NCBI RefSeq assembly: GCF_012033785.1
Contig: NZ_JAAVJC010000004.1
Coordinates: 1-59,854, forward strand
From: Streptomyces bohaiensis
Lineage (GTDB): Bacteria; Actinomycetota; Actinomycetes; Streptomycetales; Streptomycetaceae
Length of the DNA: 59,854 nucleotides
Direction of reading: 5' to 3'
A program made the translations under genes and the position numbers. Positions within the stretch are counted from its first letter, which is position 1; each line of letters opens with the position of its first letter. The notes under the pieces are model-generated. The model was not told the origin of the DNA. It ran no database searches and saw nothing but the letters and a program-made list of their open reading frames with translations. Shown here piece after piece: positions 40,882 through 50,421 of this stretch.

Positions 40882-42306
40882 ATGACCTCCAGTTCCCACC
40901 TGAACCGGCGAACGCTGCTGAAGCGGTCCGCCCTGGCCGGTGCCCTCACCCTCCCCGGTGTTGCGGCGCTGACCTCCTGCGCCAGCGGTGGCGGCGGCAA
41001 CGGCGGCGACAGCACCGGATCCGGTGAGGTGAGCGACCGCAACCCCTTCGGCGTGGCCGAGGACGGCGGTGTCGAAGTGGTCATCTTCGACGGCGGGTTC
41101 GGCGACGAGTACGCCCGTGACACCGCGGCGCTCTACGAGGAGCACTACGGCTCGGTCACCCTGGACTCCACCCAGGAGATCAGCCAGCTGATGCAGCCGA
41201 GGCTGGTCGGCGGCAACCCGCCGGACATGATCAACAACTCGGGCGCCAACCAGATGCCGCATCCGGCGCTCATCCGCGACAACCAGATCGCCGACCTCAC
41301 CGAACTCTTCGACGCGCCGTCCTGGGACGACCCGGACGTCCCCGTCCGCGACACGTTGCTGCCGGGCACCATCGAGGTCGGCCAGTACGGCGGCGACGCC
41401 TCCTACCACCTCAACTACGTCTACACCGTCCACGGCACCTGGTACTCCAAGCGCTTCCTCAACGACACGTTGGAGGAGGAGTTCCCGCAGACCTGGGACG
41501 AGATGATCCGCGTCTGCGAGAAGGCCCGGCGCGACCACGACGTCTACGGCTGGACCTACGCGGGGCAGCACGCCCGCTACCTCGCCTTCTCCATGCTGCC
41601 GATGGCCGTCAAGGTCGGCGGCAAGGAGGTCATGGAGGCCATCGACCGGCTGGAGCCGGACGCGTGGAAGGCCGACGCGGTGGTCGCCACCTTCGAGGCG
41701 TTCGAGGAACTGGCCGCCCGCGGCCTGGTCCTGCCCGGCACCCCCGGCATCGACCACATCGACTCCCAGACCGAGTGGGCCCAGGGCCGGGCGCTGTTCA
41801 TCCCCAACGGCTCCTGGGTGGAGAACGAGTCCAAGGAGGTCATCCCCGACGACTTCGACCTCGCCGTCGGCGCGCCGACCGGACTGGACTCCTCCGACGC
41901 GCTGCCCTACGGCGTCATCTACGCGGCGGCCGGTGAACCCTTCCTCGTGCCGCAGAACGCGAAGAACCGCGCCGCCGGCATGGAGTACCTGCGGATGATG
42001 CTCAGCAACGACATGGCCCGCAACTTCACCGACAAGGTCGCCTCGCTCACCTGCGTCGCCGGCTCCGCCGACGACCTCGACCTGCCGCCCGGCCTGGCCA
42101 GCGCCCAGCAGGCCATCCAGGGGGCGGGCGACAACATCATCGTGCCGCGGTTCCGCGACTGGTACGCGGAGCTGTTCATCGACCACATGGGTGTCGCCAT
42201 GGGCCAGATGATGGCCGGCGAGCTGACCGCGGCGCAGGCGACCGACCGCATCCAGCAGGCGGCGAACCGCATCGCCGACGACGACAACGTCGAGAAGTAC
42301 CTCTGA
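40882..42306 (+). CDS. ngcE: N-acetylglucosamine/chitobiose-binding lipoprotein
   Basis: 474 residues. The N terminus NRRTLLKRSALAGALTLPGVAALTSC combines a twin-arginine motif with a lipobox (Cys33), so it is a Tat-exported lipoprotein. The rest is a large CUT1-family sugar-binding protein (VEVVIFDGGFGDEYARDTAALYEE ... TWDEMIRVCEKARRDHDVYGWTYAGQ). The gene order SBP, permease, permease, ROK regulator matches the NgcEFG-Rok7B7 locus (S. coelicolor SCO6005-SCO6008, from memory), a transporter for GlcNAc and N,N'-diacetylchitobiose. As usual for CUT1 systems no ATPase gene is linked; the shared MsiK would serve. Confidence 0.88.
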   Translation: MTSSSHLNRRTLLKRSALAGALTLPGVAALTSCASGGGGNGGDSTGSGEVSDRNPFGVAEDGGVEVVIFDGGFGDEYARDTAALYEEHYGSVTLDSTQEISQLMQPRLVGGNPPDMINNSGANQMPHPALIRDNQIADLTELFDAPSWDDPDVPVRDTLLPGTIEVGQYGGDASYHLNYVYTVHGTWYSKRFLNDTLEEEFPQTWDEMIRVCEKARRDHDVYGWTYAGQHARYLAFSMLPMAVKVGGKEVMEAIDRLEPDAWKADAVVATFEAFEELAARGLVLPGTPGIDHIDSQTEWAQGRALFIPNGSWVENESKEVIPDDFDLAVGAPTGLDSSDALPYGVIYAAAGEPFLVPQNAKNRAAGMEYLRMMLSNDMARNFTDKVASLTCVAGSADDLDLPPGLASAQQAIQGAGDNIIVPRFRDWYAELFIDHMGVAMGQMMAGELTAAQATDRIQQAANRIADDDNVEKYL

Positions 42307-42307
42307 C

Positions 42308-42345
42308 CGTTCGCCGGTGGCCGCCGCGGCGGCCACCGGCGAACG
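42308..42345 (+). terminator. Perfect palindrome between ngcE and ngcF
   Basis: A perfect 38-bp palindrome (two 19-bp arms) immediately after the ngcE stop. It probably attenuates read-through and stabilises the ngcE transcript, giving more binding protein than permease. Confidence 0.8.
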
Positions 42346-42440
42346 CGGCGCGGGACCGCCCGCACCGCCGCCGACCCGTGCCCAGCCGCGGCCGCCGAGA
42401 CGGCCGCCCACAGAGGACCGACGACGAGAGACGGGGCGCA

Positions 42441-43553
42441 ATGCACAGTGAGGTCCCACCCGACAGCTCGCGGGAGGCAGCCGGCGACCCCGCCGACGGC
42501 CGACCCGCCGCCCGCAGCGGGGTCGCCGTCGCGCCGCCGCCGGAGCGACCGCGGCCGGAGGTCCGGCCGGGTGTGCCCACCCGCCGACTGGTCCTGGCGT
42601 TCTTCCTGCCGCCCTCCCTGACGCCGGAGGCGGTCAAGTACGACCGGCGCTACCGGGCGCTCGACAAGTACCGGTTCGTGGCGTGGTTCACGCTGCTGCC
42701 GCTCGCGTTCTACCTCCTACTCGTCGCCTGGCCGTTCGTTCAGGCGTTCTACTACTCGATGACGGACTGGTCCGGCTACGGCACCGAGTTCAACTTCATC
42801 GGCTTCGACAACTACACGCGCCTGTGGAGCGACTCCCAGTTCTGGGACGCGACCCGCAACAGCCTCGTCCTGCTGGTGTTCGCCCCGGTGATCACGCTGG
42901 CGCTCGGGCTGTTCTTCGCCTACATGCTCAACGCGGGCGGGCGCCACCGCCGCAACGAGACGGTCTCCGGGGTCTTCGGCTCGAAGTTCTACAAGGTCGT
43001 CTACTTCTTCCCGCAGGTCCTGTCCGTCGCCATCATCGCCGTGATCTGGGCGCGCGCGTTCAGCCCCCGCTCCGGCGTGGTCAACCCCCTGCTGGAGAAC
43101 GTCGGGCTCGGCGCGCTGACGCAGAACGACTGGCTCGGCAAGTACGGGCTGTGGGTGACCCTGCTGGTGCTGTGCTGGTCCTTCGTCGGCTTCTACGTGG
43201 TGCTCTTCTCCGCGTCGATGGGGTCGATCCCCAAGGAGATCTACGAGGCATCGCTGCTCGACGGGGCCAACCGCTCCACGACGTTCTTCCGGATCACCTT
43301 CCCGCTGACCTGGGACGCCATCAGGACCGGCTGGATCTACATGGGCATCCAGGCACTCGACGCCTTCGCGATCGTCTCCATCATGATCCCGCGCCAGGGC
43401 ATCGACGTGCTGCCCACCTTCCTCTACCTCAAGGCGTTCCGCGACGGCCAGGCGGCCTACGCGACCGCCGTGGGGGTCGTCCTGTTCCTCATCACCCTGA
43501 CCTTCGCGCTGCTCATGATGCGCGTCGGCCGGCGTGACCGGATCGAGTTCTGA
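42441..43553 (+). CDS. ngcF: Sugar ABC transporter permease (NgcF)
   Basis: 370 residues from ATG 42441. A Pro/Arg-rich cytoplasmic N terminus of about 75 residues precedes six membrane helices (first: FVAWFTLLPLAFYLLLVAWPFVQAF). The EAA loop that contacts the ATPase reads EIYEASLLDGANRSTTFFRITFPL near residue 265. It pairs with NgcG to form the channel for sugars delivered by NgcE. It is separated from ngcE by 134 bp containing a perfect palindrome. Confidence 0.88.
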   Translation: MHSEVPPDSSREAAGDPADGRPAARSGVAVAPPPERPRPEVRPGVPTRRLVLAFFLPPSLTPEAVKYDRRYRALDKYRFVAWFTLLPLAFYLLLVAWPFVQAFYYSMTDWSGYGTEFNFIGFDNYTRLWSDSQFWDATRNSLVLLVFAPVITLALGLFFAYMLNAGGRHRRNETVSGVFGSKFYKVVYFFPQVLSVAIIAVIWARAFSPRSGVVNPLLENVGLGALTQNDWLGKYGLWVTLLVLCWSFVGFYVVLFSASMGSIPKEIYEASLLDGANRSTTFFRITFPLTWDAIRTGWIYMGIQALDAFAIVSIMIPRQGIDVLPTFLYLKAFRDGQAAYATAVGVVLFLITLTFALLMMRVGRRDRIEF

Positions 43554-43571
43554 GCGGGGAGAGCGAACACC

Positions 43572-44501
43572 ATGAGCACCACCGACACCGCCGACCGCGC
43601 CGAGGACGGCGAACTCCGCCCCGAACGCCCCGCACCCGCCGAACCGCCCCCGTCCGGCGGGCACGTGAAGGAGGAAGGCGGCGTTCTCAACGTCTTCGCC
43701 CACTCCTTCCTCGTGCTGTGGACCGTCATGGCCGCCGCCCCGCTGCTGTGGATCGTCGTCTCCGCCTTCAAGACCTCCGCCGAGGTGCTCAGCGACCCGT
43801 TCGGCCTGCCCAGCGGCCTCCACTGGGCCAACTTCGCCAACGCCTGGGCCGAGGCCAACATCGGGCGTTACGCCCTCAACTCGCTGATCATCCTGTCGGG
43901 TTCGCTGACCGGGACGATGCTGCTGGGCTCGATGGCCGCCTATGTGATCGCCCGCTACACCTTCCGCGGCAACCGCGCGCTCCACCTGCTGTTCATCGGC
44001 GGGCTGATGTTCCCGATCTTCCTGGCGCTGGTGCCGCTGTTCTTCATGCTCCAGAACCTCGGCCTGCTGAACACCCGGCCCGGGCTGATCCTGGTCTACA
44101 TCGCGTACTCGCTGCCGTTCACGATCTTCTTCCTGACGGCGTTCTTCCGCACGCTGCCCAGCGGGGTCCATGAGGCCGCCATCGTCGACGGCGCCTCCCA
44201 CACCCGCACGTTCTGGCAGATCATGATGCCGATGGCCAAGCCCGGGCTCATCTCCATCGGAATCTTCAACTTCCTCGGTCAGTGGAACCAGTTCGTGCTG
44301 CCCCGGGTGCTGAACGTCGGCAGCCGGGACGACTACGTGCTGCCGCAGGGGCTCGCGGCCCTGATGGTGCAGATGGGTTACGAGGGCGACTGGGGCGCGC
44401 TGTACGCCGGCCTGACGGTCGCCATGCTGCCCGTCCTGGTCGTCTACGTGACCTTCCAGCGACAGGTCCAGGCCGGGCTGACCGCGGGAGCACTGAAGTG
44501 A
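43572..44501 (+). CDS. ngcG: Sugar ABC transporter permease (NgcG)
   Basis: 309 residues, 18 bp after ngcF. An acidic N terminus (about 40 residues) precedes six membrane helices (NVFAHSFLVLWTVMAAAPLLWIVVSAF first). The EAA motif is VHEAAIVDGASHTRTFWQIMMPMAKPG near residue 198. It is the second half of the CUT1 heterodimer. A terminator hairpin closes the operon. Confidence 0.9.
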   Translation: MSTTDTADRAEDGELRPERPAPAEPPPSGGHVKEEGGVLNVFAHSFLVLWTVMAAAPLLWIVVSAFKTSAEVLSDPFGLPSGLHWANFANAWAEANIGRYALNSLIILSGSLTGTMLLGSMAAYVIARYTFRGNRALHLLFIGGLMFPIFLALVPLFFMLQNLGLLNTRPGLILVYIAYSLPFTIFFLTAFFRTLPSGVHEAAIVDGASHTRTFWQIMMPMAKPGLISIGIFNFLGQWNQFVLPRVLNVGSRDDYVLPQGLAALMVQMGYEGDWGALYAGLTVAMLPVLVVYVTFQRQVQAGLTAGALK

Positions 44502-44504
44502 CAT

Positions 44505-44537
44505 AGGGGCGCGCACCGTCCAGTGGTGCGCGCCCCT
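44505..44537. terminator. Bidirectional terminator after ngcG
   Basis: A perfect 13-bp stem (44505-44517 with 44525-44537), 7-base loop, between convergent ngcG and the hypothetical gene. Confidence 0.88.
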
Positions 44538-44572
44538 GTCGGCGGGCCACGCCGTGAGGCGGTGCCGACCCG

Positions 44573-45043
44573 TCAGACCTGGGCGGGAATGTCGTAGGCG
44601 GTGCCGGGGCGCCCCTGCCCCGCGCCGGACACCTGGACGAAGACGCAGAACGCCTTCGCGCCGCTGTGGAACGTGACCCCGAAGCCGGGGTGTACGGAGG
44701 GGGTTTCCCGTCCGGAGTAGCTGTACACCCCGGACACCTCGGTGCTGCCCGCGTTGCGGATCGTCCCCGCGAGGAACGCCTCGACCGTGGTGACCGGCAC
44801 CCTCGACGTCGCCTCGGGAAGCGGCTCGGGCGCCGGGGCATCGCCCTCGACGACCTTCTCGGGTTCGGAGGACTTCTCGCCCTCCGGGCTCAGCACGGTC
44901 ACGGCGTGCCACACCTGCGCCCCGGAAGGGAGGGTCACCTTGACTCCGAGCGGGCGTTTGGCCCCGTCGTCCCACGGCTCGGCTGCGAGGCCCGCCGTGG
45001 TGTAGCTCTGCACTGCGAAGTCGCGGAACCGCTCGGGGCGCAT
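44573..45043 (-). CDS. Conserved-looking hypothetical protein
   Basis: 156 residues from ATG 45043 (AAAGGA upstream). The N terminus MRPERFRDFAVQSYTTAGLAAEPWD is followed by a beta-rich region (GVKVTLPSGAQVWHAVTV), a Pro/Glu-rich linker and a second beta-rich block (RNAGSTEVSGVYSYSGRE ... GFGVTFHSGAKAFCVFVQV). There is no signal peptide or membrane segment. It lies between the ngc operon and the divergent ROK gene. I do not recognise the family; a phage-like or regulatory role is possible but unsupported. Confidence 0.7.
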   Translation of the reverse strand: MRPERFRDFAVQSYTTAGLAAEPWDDGAKRPLGVKVTLPSGAQVWHAVTVLSPEGEKSSEPEKVVEGDAPAPEPLPEATSRVPVTTVEAFLAGTIRNAGSTEVSGVYSYSGRETPSVHPGFGVTFHSGAKAFCVFVQVSGAGQGRPGTAYDIPAQV

Positions 45044-45196
45044 GCCGGCATGTCCTTTCTGTTGAACTATGTCGCAGTCTAGGACCCGTCACGGACGGTC
45101 CCCGTCGTGTGCCTGGGGGCGCTGGGGCGTTTCTATAGTGGTGCGACCGGCGGGTCCGCGCGGTCCCGCCGAGTCGAGCTGAAGGGGGAGCCGGCC

Positions 45197-46393
45197 GTGG
45201 TGCAGACTCCTGGGTCGCAGTCGTCACTGCACCGGGCCAACCTGGAGCGCGTGGTGCGCGCGGTGCGTGGAGCCGGCGCGTTGACGCAGGCGGAGATCGC
45301 CCGGACGACCGGGCTGTCGGCCGCCACCGTGTCCAACATCGTGAGGGAGTTGCGAGAACTCGGCACCATCGACGTGCGCGACACCTCCGCCGGTGGCCGT
45401 CGCGCCCGCAGCGTCTCGCTGTCGAGTGACGCCGGTGTCGTCGTCGGGGTGGATTTCGGCCACTCGCACCTCCGTGTCGCGGTCGGCAACCTGGCGCACC
45501 AGGTCCTGGCGGAGGAGTCGGAGCCGTTCGACGTCGACTCCGCCGCCGATGTGGGGTTCGAGCTGGCCGAGCGGATGGTGGACGGACTGCTCGCCACGGC
45601 GGGCGCCTCCCGGGCGAAGATCATCGGGGTGGGGCTCGGTGTGCCGGGACCCATCGACGCCGAGCGCTCGGTCATCGACGCGACCGCGCTGCTCCCCGGC
45701 TGGCACGGCACCAACCCGCGGGAGGAGCTGAGTCGCCGGCTGGGGGCGCCGGTCTACGTGGACAACGACGCCAATCTGGGCGCCCTGGGCGAGCTGGTGT
45801 GGGGGAGCGGGCAAGGCTGCGCCGACCTCGCCTACGTCAAGGTGGCGAGCGGGGTCGGCGCCGGGCTGGTCATCAACGGGCAGATCTACCGCGGGCCGGG
45901 CGGCAGCGCGGGGGAGATCGGGCACATCACGTTGGACGAGTCGGGCCCGGTCTGCCGCTGCGGCAACCGCGGGTGCCTCGAGACCTTCGCCGCCTCCCGC
46001 TACGTCCTGCCGCTGCTGGCGGCCACCCACGGGCCGGAACTCACCATGGCCGGCATGGTGCGCGCGGCTCGCGACGGGGACGCCGGCTGTCGGCGGGTGC
46101 TCGCCGACATCGCCCACCACGTGGGGAGCGGCGTGGCGCAGCTGTGCAACGTCCTCGGCCCCAGCCGTGTCGTGATCGGCGACGAACTGGCCGACGCGGG
46201 CGAGCTGGTGCTGGAGCCGATGCGGGCGGCGGTGCGCCGCTACACCATCCCGAGCGCGGCGCGGCAGCTGTCGCTGGTGGCAGGCGCGCTCGGCGGCCGG
46301 GCCGAGGTCCTGGGCGCGTTGGCGCTCGCGCTGCGCGAGATGGGCGACGGGGTGCTCATCGGTGCCGGTACTCCCCGGGAGGAGGTGGGCTGA
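45197..46393 (+). CDS. rok7B7: ROK-family regulator (Rok7B7-like)
   Basis: 398 residues from GTG 45197, with AAGGGGGAG upstream; GTG 45200 is equally possible. The N-terminal winged helix (residues 18-75; ALTQAEIARTTGLSAATVSNIVRELRELGTI) is followed by a ROK sugar-kinase-like fold: DFGHSHLRVAVGN, GVPGPID, DNDANLGALGE, GEIGHITLDESGPVCRCGNRGCLETF with the zinc CxCGxxGCxE motif. In S. coelicolor the orthologue between ngcEFG and xylFGH affects xylose uptake, carbon control and antibiotic production. A TATAGT element at 45134-45139 may be its -10 box. Confidence 0.9.
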   Translation: MVQTPGSQSSLHRANLERVVRAVRGAGALTQAEIARTTGLSAATVSNIVRELRELGTIDVRDTSAGGRRARSVSLSSDAGVVVGVDFGHSHLRVAVGNLAHQVLAEESEPFDVDSAADVGFELAERMVDGLLATAGASRAKIIGVGLGVPGPIDAERSVIDATALLPGWHGTNPREELSRRLGAPVYVDNDANLGALGELVWGSGQGCADLAYVKVASGVGAGLVINGQIYRGPGGSAGEIGHITLDESGPVCRCGNRGCLETFAASRYVLPLLAATHGPELTMAGMVRAARDGDAGCRRVLADIAHHVGSGVAQLCNVLGPSRVVIGDELADAGELVLEPMRAAVRRYTIPSAARQLSLVAGALGGRAEVLGALALALREMGDGVLIGAGTPREEVG

Positions 46394-46789
46394 GGTCGCG
46401 TCCGGCCGACGCCGGTCCGGCGCCGCGGTGCCGACCTTGGTCCGCGTGCGGGCGTCGAACGGGCCGTGGGGTGCGCCGTCCGGGCATCCTTCGCTGCGGT
46501 TCTCTCGCGGCATCGCGTCCGGCGGTGACCCGGCCCCGGCTGTGCCGCCCGCATCCGCAGGCACCCTCGGGGCGTGGAGAAGTGGTCACCTCCGGGCACC
46601 TGATCCTGTTCGAACGGGCATCCGGAATGCCCCGGCGAGCAGGTGTGTCGATCCTCGCGCGAACCGGCGGATCATGGCCGGTACCGGACCATGGGGAATC
46701 CCGTTCCGACCTGTTGACTGTCCCGGGCAGTGGGCGGTTAGCTCACCCCACTCGGGCCGCGTGGGCGCGGCCCCGACAGGAGGCGAACG
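46394..46789. other. Regulatory region before xylF
   Basis: 396 bp without a gene. GGGCAT/ATGCCC (46616-46632) form a short inverted repeat, and a promoter-like pair lies at 46714-46743. Either could be a target of the adjacent ROK regulator. Confidence 0.45.
46714..46743 (+). promoter_or_regulatory. Candidate xylF promoter
   Basis: TTGACT (46714-46719), 18 bases, TTAGCT (46738-46743), ending 46 bp before the xylF start codon. Confidence 0.4.
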
Positions 46790-47893
46790 ATGGGCGTGCG
46801 ACTTCGCGCAGTGCTGGCGGGCATAGCCGCGACCGGTCTGGCGGTGACCCTGGCCGGATGCGGCGAAGCGGGGGGCGGGAACGACGGCGGCGGTGACGGC
46901 GGCGGAGACAGCGAGAGCCGGAGCATCGGCCTCCTGCTCCCGGAGAACTCCACGACCCGGTACGAGGCGTTCGACCGTCCGGGCATCGAGGGCAAGATCA
47001 AGGAGCTGTGCGAGGACTGCACGATCTCCTACAGCAACGCCACCGAGGACACCGCCCTCCAGAAGCAGCAGTTCGACGCGCTGCTCACCCAGGGCGTCGA
47101 CGTGATCATCCTCGACGCCGTGGACGCCGGCGTGACGGAGTCCTGGGTCGCGGAGGCCGCCGACCAGGGCGTGCCGGTCGTCGCGTACGACCGCCTCGCC
47201 GAGGGCGAGATCGACGCCTACATCTCCTACGACAACTTCCGCGTCGGCCAGCTCCAGGGCGAGGCCATGCTGGAGGCGCTCGGCGACGACGCCGAGGGCG
47301 CTCGCGTCATCATGATCAACGGATCGCCCACCGACCCCAACGCGGCGATGTTCAAGGCGGGCGCCCACGACGTGCTGGACGACGTCGTGGAGATCGTCTA
47401 CGAGCAGGACATCGACGGCTGGGACCCCGCCGAGGCCAACTCCACGGTGAGCACCGCCATCCAGGCGCTCGGCACCGACGGCTTCGACGCCGTCTACTCC
47501 GCCAACGACGGCATGGCGGCCGGCATCGTCACCGCCCTCGGCAACGCGGGAGTGGGCGAGATCCCGGTCGGCGGGCAGGACGCCGAACTGGCCGGTCTGC
47601 AGCGGATCATCGCCGGCGAGCAGGCCTTCACCATCTACAAGGCGCTCATCCCGCAGGCCGAGACCACCGCCGAGGTCGCGGTCCGGCTGCTGGAGGGGGA
47701 GGACTTCGACGACCTCACCCCGGACAGCGTGGACAGCCCCACCCAGGACGGCGTGCCCAGCGCCCTGCTGACGCCTGTCGCGGTCACGGCGGAGAACATC
47801 GCCGACACCGTCCTCGCCGACGGCTTCTACGAGGTCTCCGACATCTGCACGCCGGAGTACGCCGAGGCCTGCGCCGAGCTCGGTCTCGACTGA
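46790..47893 (+). CDS. xylF: Xylose-type sugar-binding lipoprotein
   Basis: 367 residues with a GGAGG ribosome site. A lipoprotein signal with lipobox LAGC (Cys24), a Gly/Asp-rich linker, then a type I periplasmic-binding fold (SIGLLLPENSTTRYEAFDRPGIEGKIKEL; GVDVIILDAVDAG; GSPTDPNAAMFKAGAHDVL). It is closest to XylF/ChvE-type proteins and is followed by one ATPase and one permease gene, which together form a CUT2 importer. Xylose is inferred from synteny with S. coelicolor SCO6009-6011. Confidence 0.9.
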   Translation: MGVRLRAVLAGIAATGLAVTLAGCGEAGGGNDGGGDGGGDSESRSIGLLLPENSTTRYEAFDRPGIEGKIKELCEDCTISYSNATEDTALQKQQFDALLTQGVDVIILDAVDAGVTESWVAEAADQGVPVVAYDRLAEGEIDAYISYDNFRVGQLQGEAMLEALGDDAEGARVIMINGSPTDPNAAMFKAGAHDVLDDVVEIVYEQDIDGWDPAEANSTVSTAIQALGTDGFDAVYSANDGMAAGIVTALGNAGVGEIPVGGQDAELAGLQRIIAGEQAFTIYKALIPQAETTAEVAVRLLEGEDFDDLTPDSVDSPTQDGVPSALLTPVAVTAENIADTVLADGFYEVSDICTPEYAEACAELGLD

Positions 47894-47906
47894 GCCACCC
47901 CACGTG

Positions 47907-47931
47907 CGGGGCCGGGTGCGACCCGGCCCCG
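47907..47931 (+). terminator. Hairpin between xylF and xylG
   Basis: An 11-bp stem (47907-47917 with 47921-47931) just after the xylF stop, probably attenuating expression of the membrane components. Confidence 0.65.
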
Positions 47932-48022
47932 CCCCGCCCGGAGCGGCCGACCGTCCCGGGCGGACGCGCCCGCCGGGCCCCCCTCCCGGCGGGTTCCAGC
48001 CCGCGAAGGAGCACACCGCACC

Positions 48023-48874
48023 ATGACCACCGCACCGCTGCTGGCGCTGCGTGGCGTCTCCAAACGCTTCGGCGCCGTCCAGGCCCTCAGCGACATCGAC
48101 CTGGAGATCCATGCCGGCCGCGTCACCGCCCTCGTCGGCGACAACGGCGCCGGCAAGTCCACCCTGGTGAAGACGATCGCCGGGGTCTACACCGCCGACG
48201 CGGGGACCATCGAGTGGAAGGGGGAGACGCGCCGCATCGCGCGCCCCCAGGACTCCCAGGACCTCGGCATCGCCACCGTCTACCAGGATCTCGCGCTCTG
48301 CGACAACCTCGACGTCGTCGCCAACCTCTACCTCGGCCGGGAGACCCGCGCCCTGGGGGTCCTCGACGAGGTCGCCATGGAGGCCCGCTGCCGGGAGCTC
48401 CTGGACAGCCTGTCGATCCGCATCCCCAGCGTCCGGATTCCCGTCGCCTCGCTCTCCGGCGGGCAGCGGCAGGTCGTCGCCATCGCGCGCGCCCTGATCG
48501 GCGAGCCCGAGGTGGTGGTGCTCGACGAGCCGACCGCCGCGCTCGGCGTCGAGCAGACGGCCCAGGTGCTCGACCTGGTGGAGCTGCTGCGCCGCCGAGG
48601 GCTCGCCGTCGTCCTCATCAGCCACAACATGGCGGACGTCCGCGCGGTCGCCGACGAGGTCGCCGTGCTGCGGCTGGGACGCAACAACGGTGTCTTCCCG
48701 GTCGCGGAGACCAGCCACGAGGAGATCGTCGCCGCCATCACCGGCGCCGCCGACAACGCGGTCACGCGCCGCAGCGCGCGCACCCACACCCAGGACGGTG
48801 CCGCGCCGTCGACGGACGCCGCGACCGACGGCGACCGTACCCGCACCACCGAAGCCGGCGAGGAGACAGCATGA
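48023..48874 (+). CDS. xylG: Sugar ABC transporter ATPase (single domain)
   Basis: 283 residues, a single ATPase domain instead of the tandem form seen in enteric CUT2 systems, as is normal in actinomycetes. Walker A GDNGAGKST near residue 40, signature LSGGQRQ near residue 144, Walker B VVVLDEPTAALG near 163, and His in LISHNMADVR. The C-terminal 30 residues are a charged, Thr/Asp-rich extension. Its stop overlaps the xylH start (ATGA). Confidence 0.93.
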   Translation: MTTAPLLALRGVSKRFGAVQALSDIDLEIHAGRVTALVGDNGAGKSTLVKTIAGVYTADAGTIEWKGETRRIARPQDSQDLGIATVYQDLALCDNLDVVANLYLGRETRALGVLDEVAMEARCRELLDSLSIRIPSVRIPVASLSGGQRQVVAIARALIGEPEVVVLDEPTAALGVEQTAQVLDLVELLRRRGLAVVLISHNMADVRAVADEVAVLRLGRNNGVFPVAETSHEEIVAAITGAADNAVTRRSARTHTQDGAAPSTDAATDGDRTRTTEAGEETA

Positions 48875-50139
48875 GCGGCACCACCCCGACCGGCGAGCAG
48901 GAGCCGGCAGGCGCGGCCGCACCCGTGGTCGATCCCCGGCTCCTGGTCCGCGAACGCGGCATGGCCGGGTACGTCGAGGAGTTCCGCCGCAAGATACGCG
49001 GCGGTGAGCTCGGCGCCATACCCGTGGTCGTCGGCCTGATCATCATCGCCGTCGTCTTCCAGTCGCTGACCGGCACCTTCCTCACCCCCGGCAACCTCAG
49101 CAACATCACCGTCTACATCGCCGGACCCGGTCTCATGGCGGTCGGGATCGTGCTGGTGCTGCTGCTGGGCGAGATCGACCTCTCCGTCGGCTCCATGGCG
49201 GGGCTCAGCGCCGCGATCTGGGCCGTCCTGAGCGTCGGTCAGGGTGTCAACGACCTGCTCGCCATCGTGCTCGCCATCGCCGCCGGCGCCGTCGTCGGCA
49301 CCATCCACGGCTTCTTCTTCGCGAAGATCGGCGTCCCGGCGTTCGTCGTCACCCTCGCCGGCTTCCTCGGCTGGAGCGGCCTGCAGATCTGGATCATGGG
49401 CAGCGAGGGGACCATCAACATCCCCCGCGACAGCCTCGTCCGGGATTTCAACAACTTCTACTTCAGTGACATCGCGGCCGCCTACGGCCTTGCCCTGGTG
49501 ATCACGCTCGGTTATGCCGCCGCCCTCTGGACGGGCGAGCGACGGCGCGCGGCGGCCCAGCTGCCCACCCGGCAGATCGTCGACCTCGCGGTGCGGATCG
49601 GTCTGGTCGCGGTGGCCTCCTTCACCGTCGCCTACGTGCTCAACCAGCACCGCGGGCTGCCGCTCGCCCTCGTCATCTTCCTCGCGGTGCTGATCGCCGC
49701 CGACTTCATGGTGCGGCGCACCTCCTACGGCCGGCAGATCTTCGCGGTCGGCGGCAACGCCGAGGCCGCGCGGCGCGCCGGTATCAACGTGGTCCGCGTC
49801 CGGCTGACGGTCTTCACCATCGCCAGCTCGCTCGCCGCGCTCGGCGGCCTGTTCTGGGCCGCGCAGGCCGGCGGCGCCTCGAAGAGCCTCGGCTCGGGGA
49901 ACCTGCTGATGAACGTCATCGCCGCGGCCGTCATCGGCGGCACCAGCCTCTTCGGCGGGCGCGGCTGGATCTGGTCGGCGCTGCTGGGGACCCTGGTCAT
50001 CCAGTCGATCACCACGGGGCTGAACCTCCTCGGCATGGCCAGCGAGATCCAGTACATGATCACCGGCGCGGTGCTGCTGATCGCCGTCGTCGTCGACTCC
50101 GTCTCGCGCCGGACGCAACGCACCGCCGGACGCACCTGA
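48871..50139 (+). CDS. xylH: Sugar ABC transporter permease
   Basis: 422 residues from ATG 48871, overlapping xylG by four bases. A cytoplasmic N terminus (about 45 residues) precedes about ten membrane helices of the BPD_transp_2 family. Family motifs include LSNITVYIAGPGLMAVGIVLVLLLGEIDLSVGS, FVVTLAGFLGWSGLQIW and FAVGGNAEAARRAGINV. It forms the channel of the xylose-type importer with XylF and XylG. Confidence 0.93.
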   Translation: MSGTTPTGEQEPAGAAAPVVDPRLLVRERGMAGYVEEFRRKIRGGELGAIPVVVGLIIIAVVFQSLTGTFLTPGNLSNITVYIAGPGLMAVGIVLVLLLGEIDLSVGSMAGLSAAIWAVLSVGQGVNDLLAIVLAIAAGAVVGTIHGFFFAKIGVPAFVVTLAGFLGWSGLQIWIMGSEGTINIPRDSLVRDFNNFYFSDIAAAYGLALVITLGYAAALWTGERRRAAAQLPTRQIVDLAVRIGLVAVASFTVAYVLNQHRGLPLALVIFLAVLIAADFMVRRTSYGRQIFAVGGNAEAARRAGINVVRVRLTVFTIASSLAALGGLFWAAQAGGASKSLGSGNLLMNVIAAAVIGGTSLFGGRGWIWSALLGTLVIQSITTGLNLLGMASEIQYMITGAVLLIAVVVDSVSRRTQRTAGRT

Positions 50140-50421
50140 CCGCCGGACGCACGTGACCGCCGGGCCACCCGTCCCGCGTCGTCCGCCGCACGCCCTGCTG
50201 CACGCCCCGCGCGCCCCCCCGCGCCTCGTCACCGACCGTGGCCGGGCGCCGGTGCGCGGGGCGTGTGCGCACGGTGAACCACGCGCCTGCCGCGGCCACC
50301 CGGGTGACCTATCTCGCACAGCTCCGCGACGGGTCGCCCGGACGGAACACTAGACTCGTCGGATCGGCAACGGGGCCGTCCGCCGTGTGACGGCACGCAG
50401 ATCGACAGCTAGGAGGCACGG

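Noticed and set aside
42717..45227. An 836-codon minus-strand frame across ngcF-ngcG and the ROK promoter
   Set aside because: It is antisense to two clear permease genes and shows no domain. The real minus-strand gene in this area is 44573-45043 in another frame.
47008..48870. Extension of the xylH frame upstream through xylF and xylG
   Set aside because: Out-of-frame Arg/His-rich translation of two real genes; xylH starts at ATG 48871, overlapping the xylG stop.
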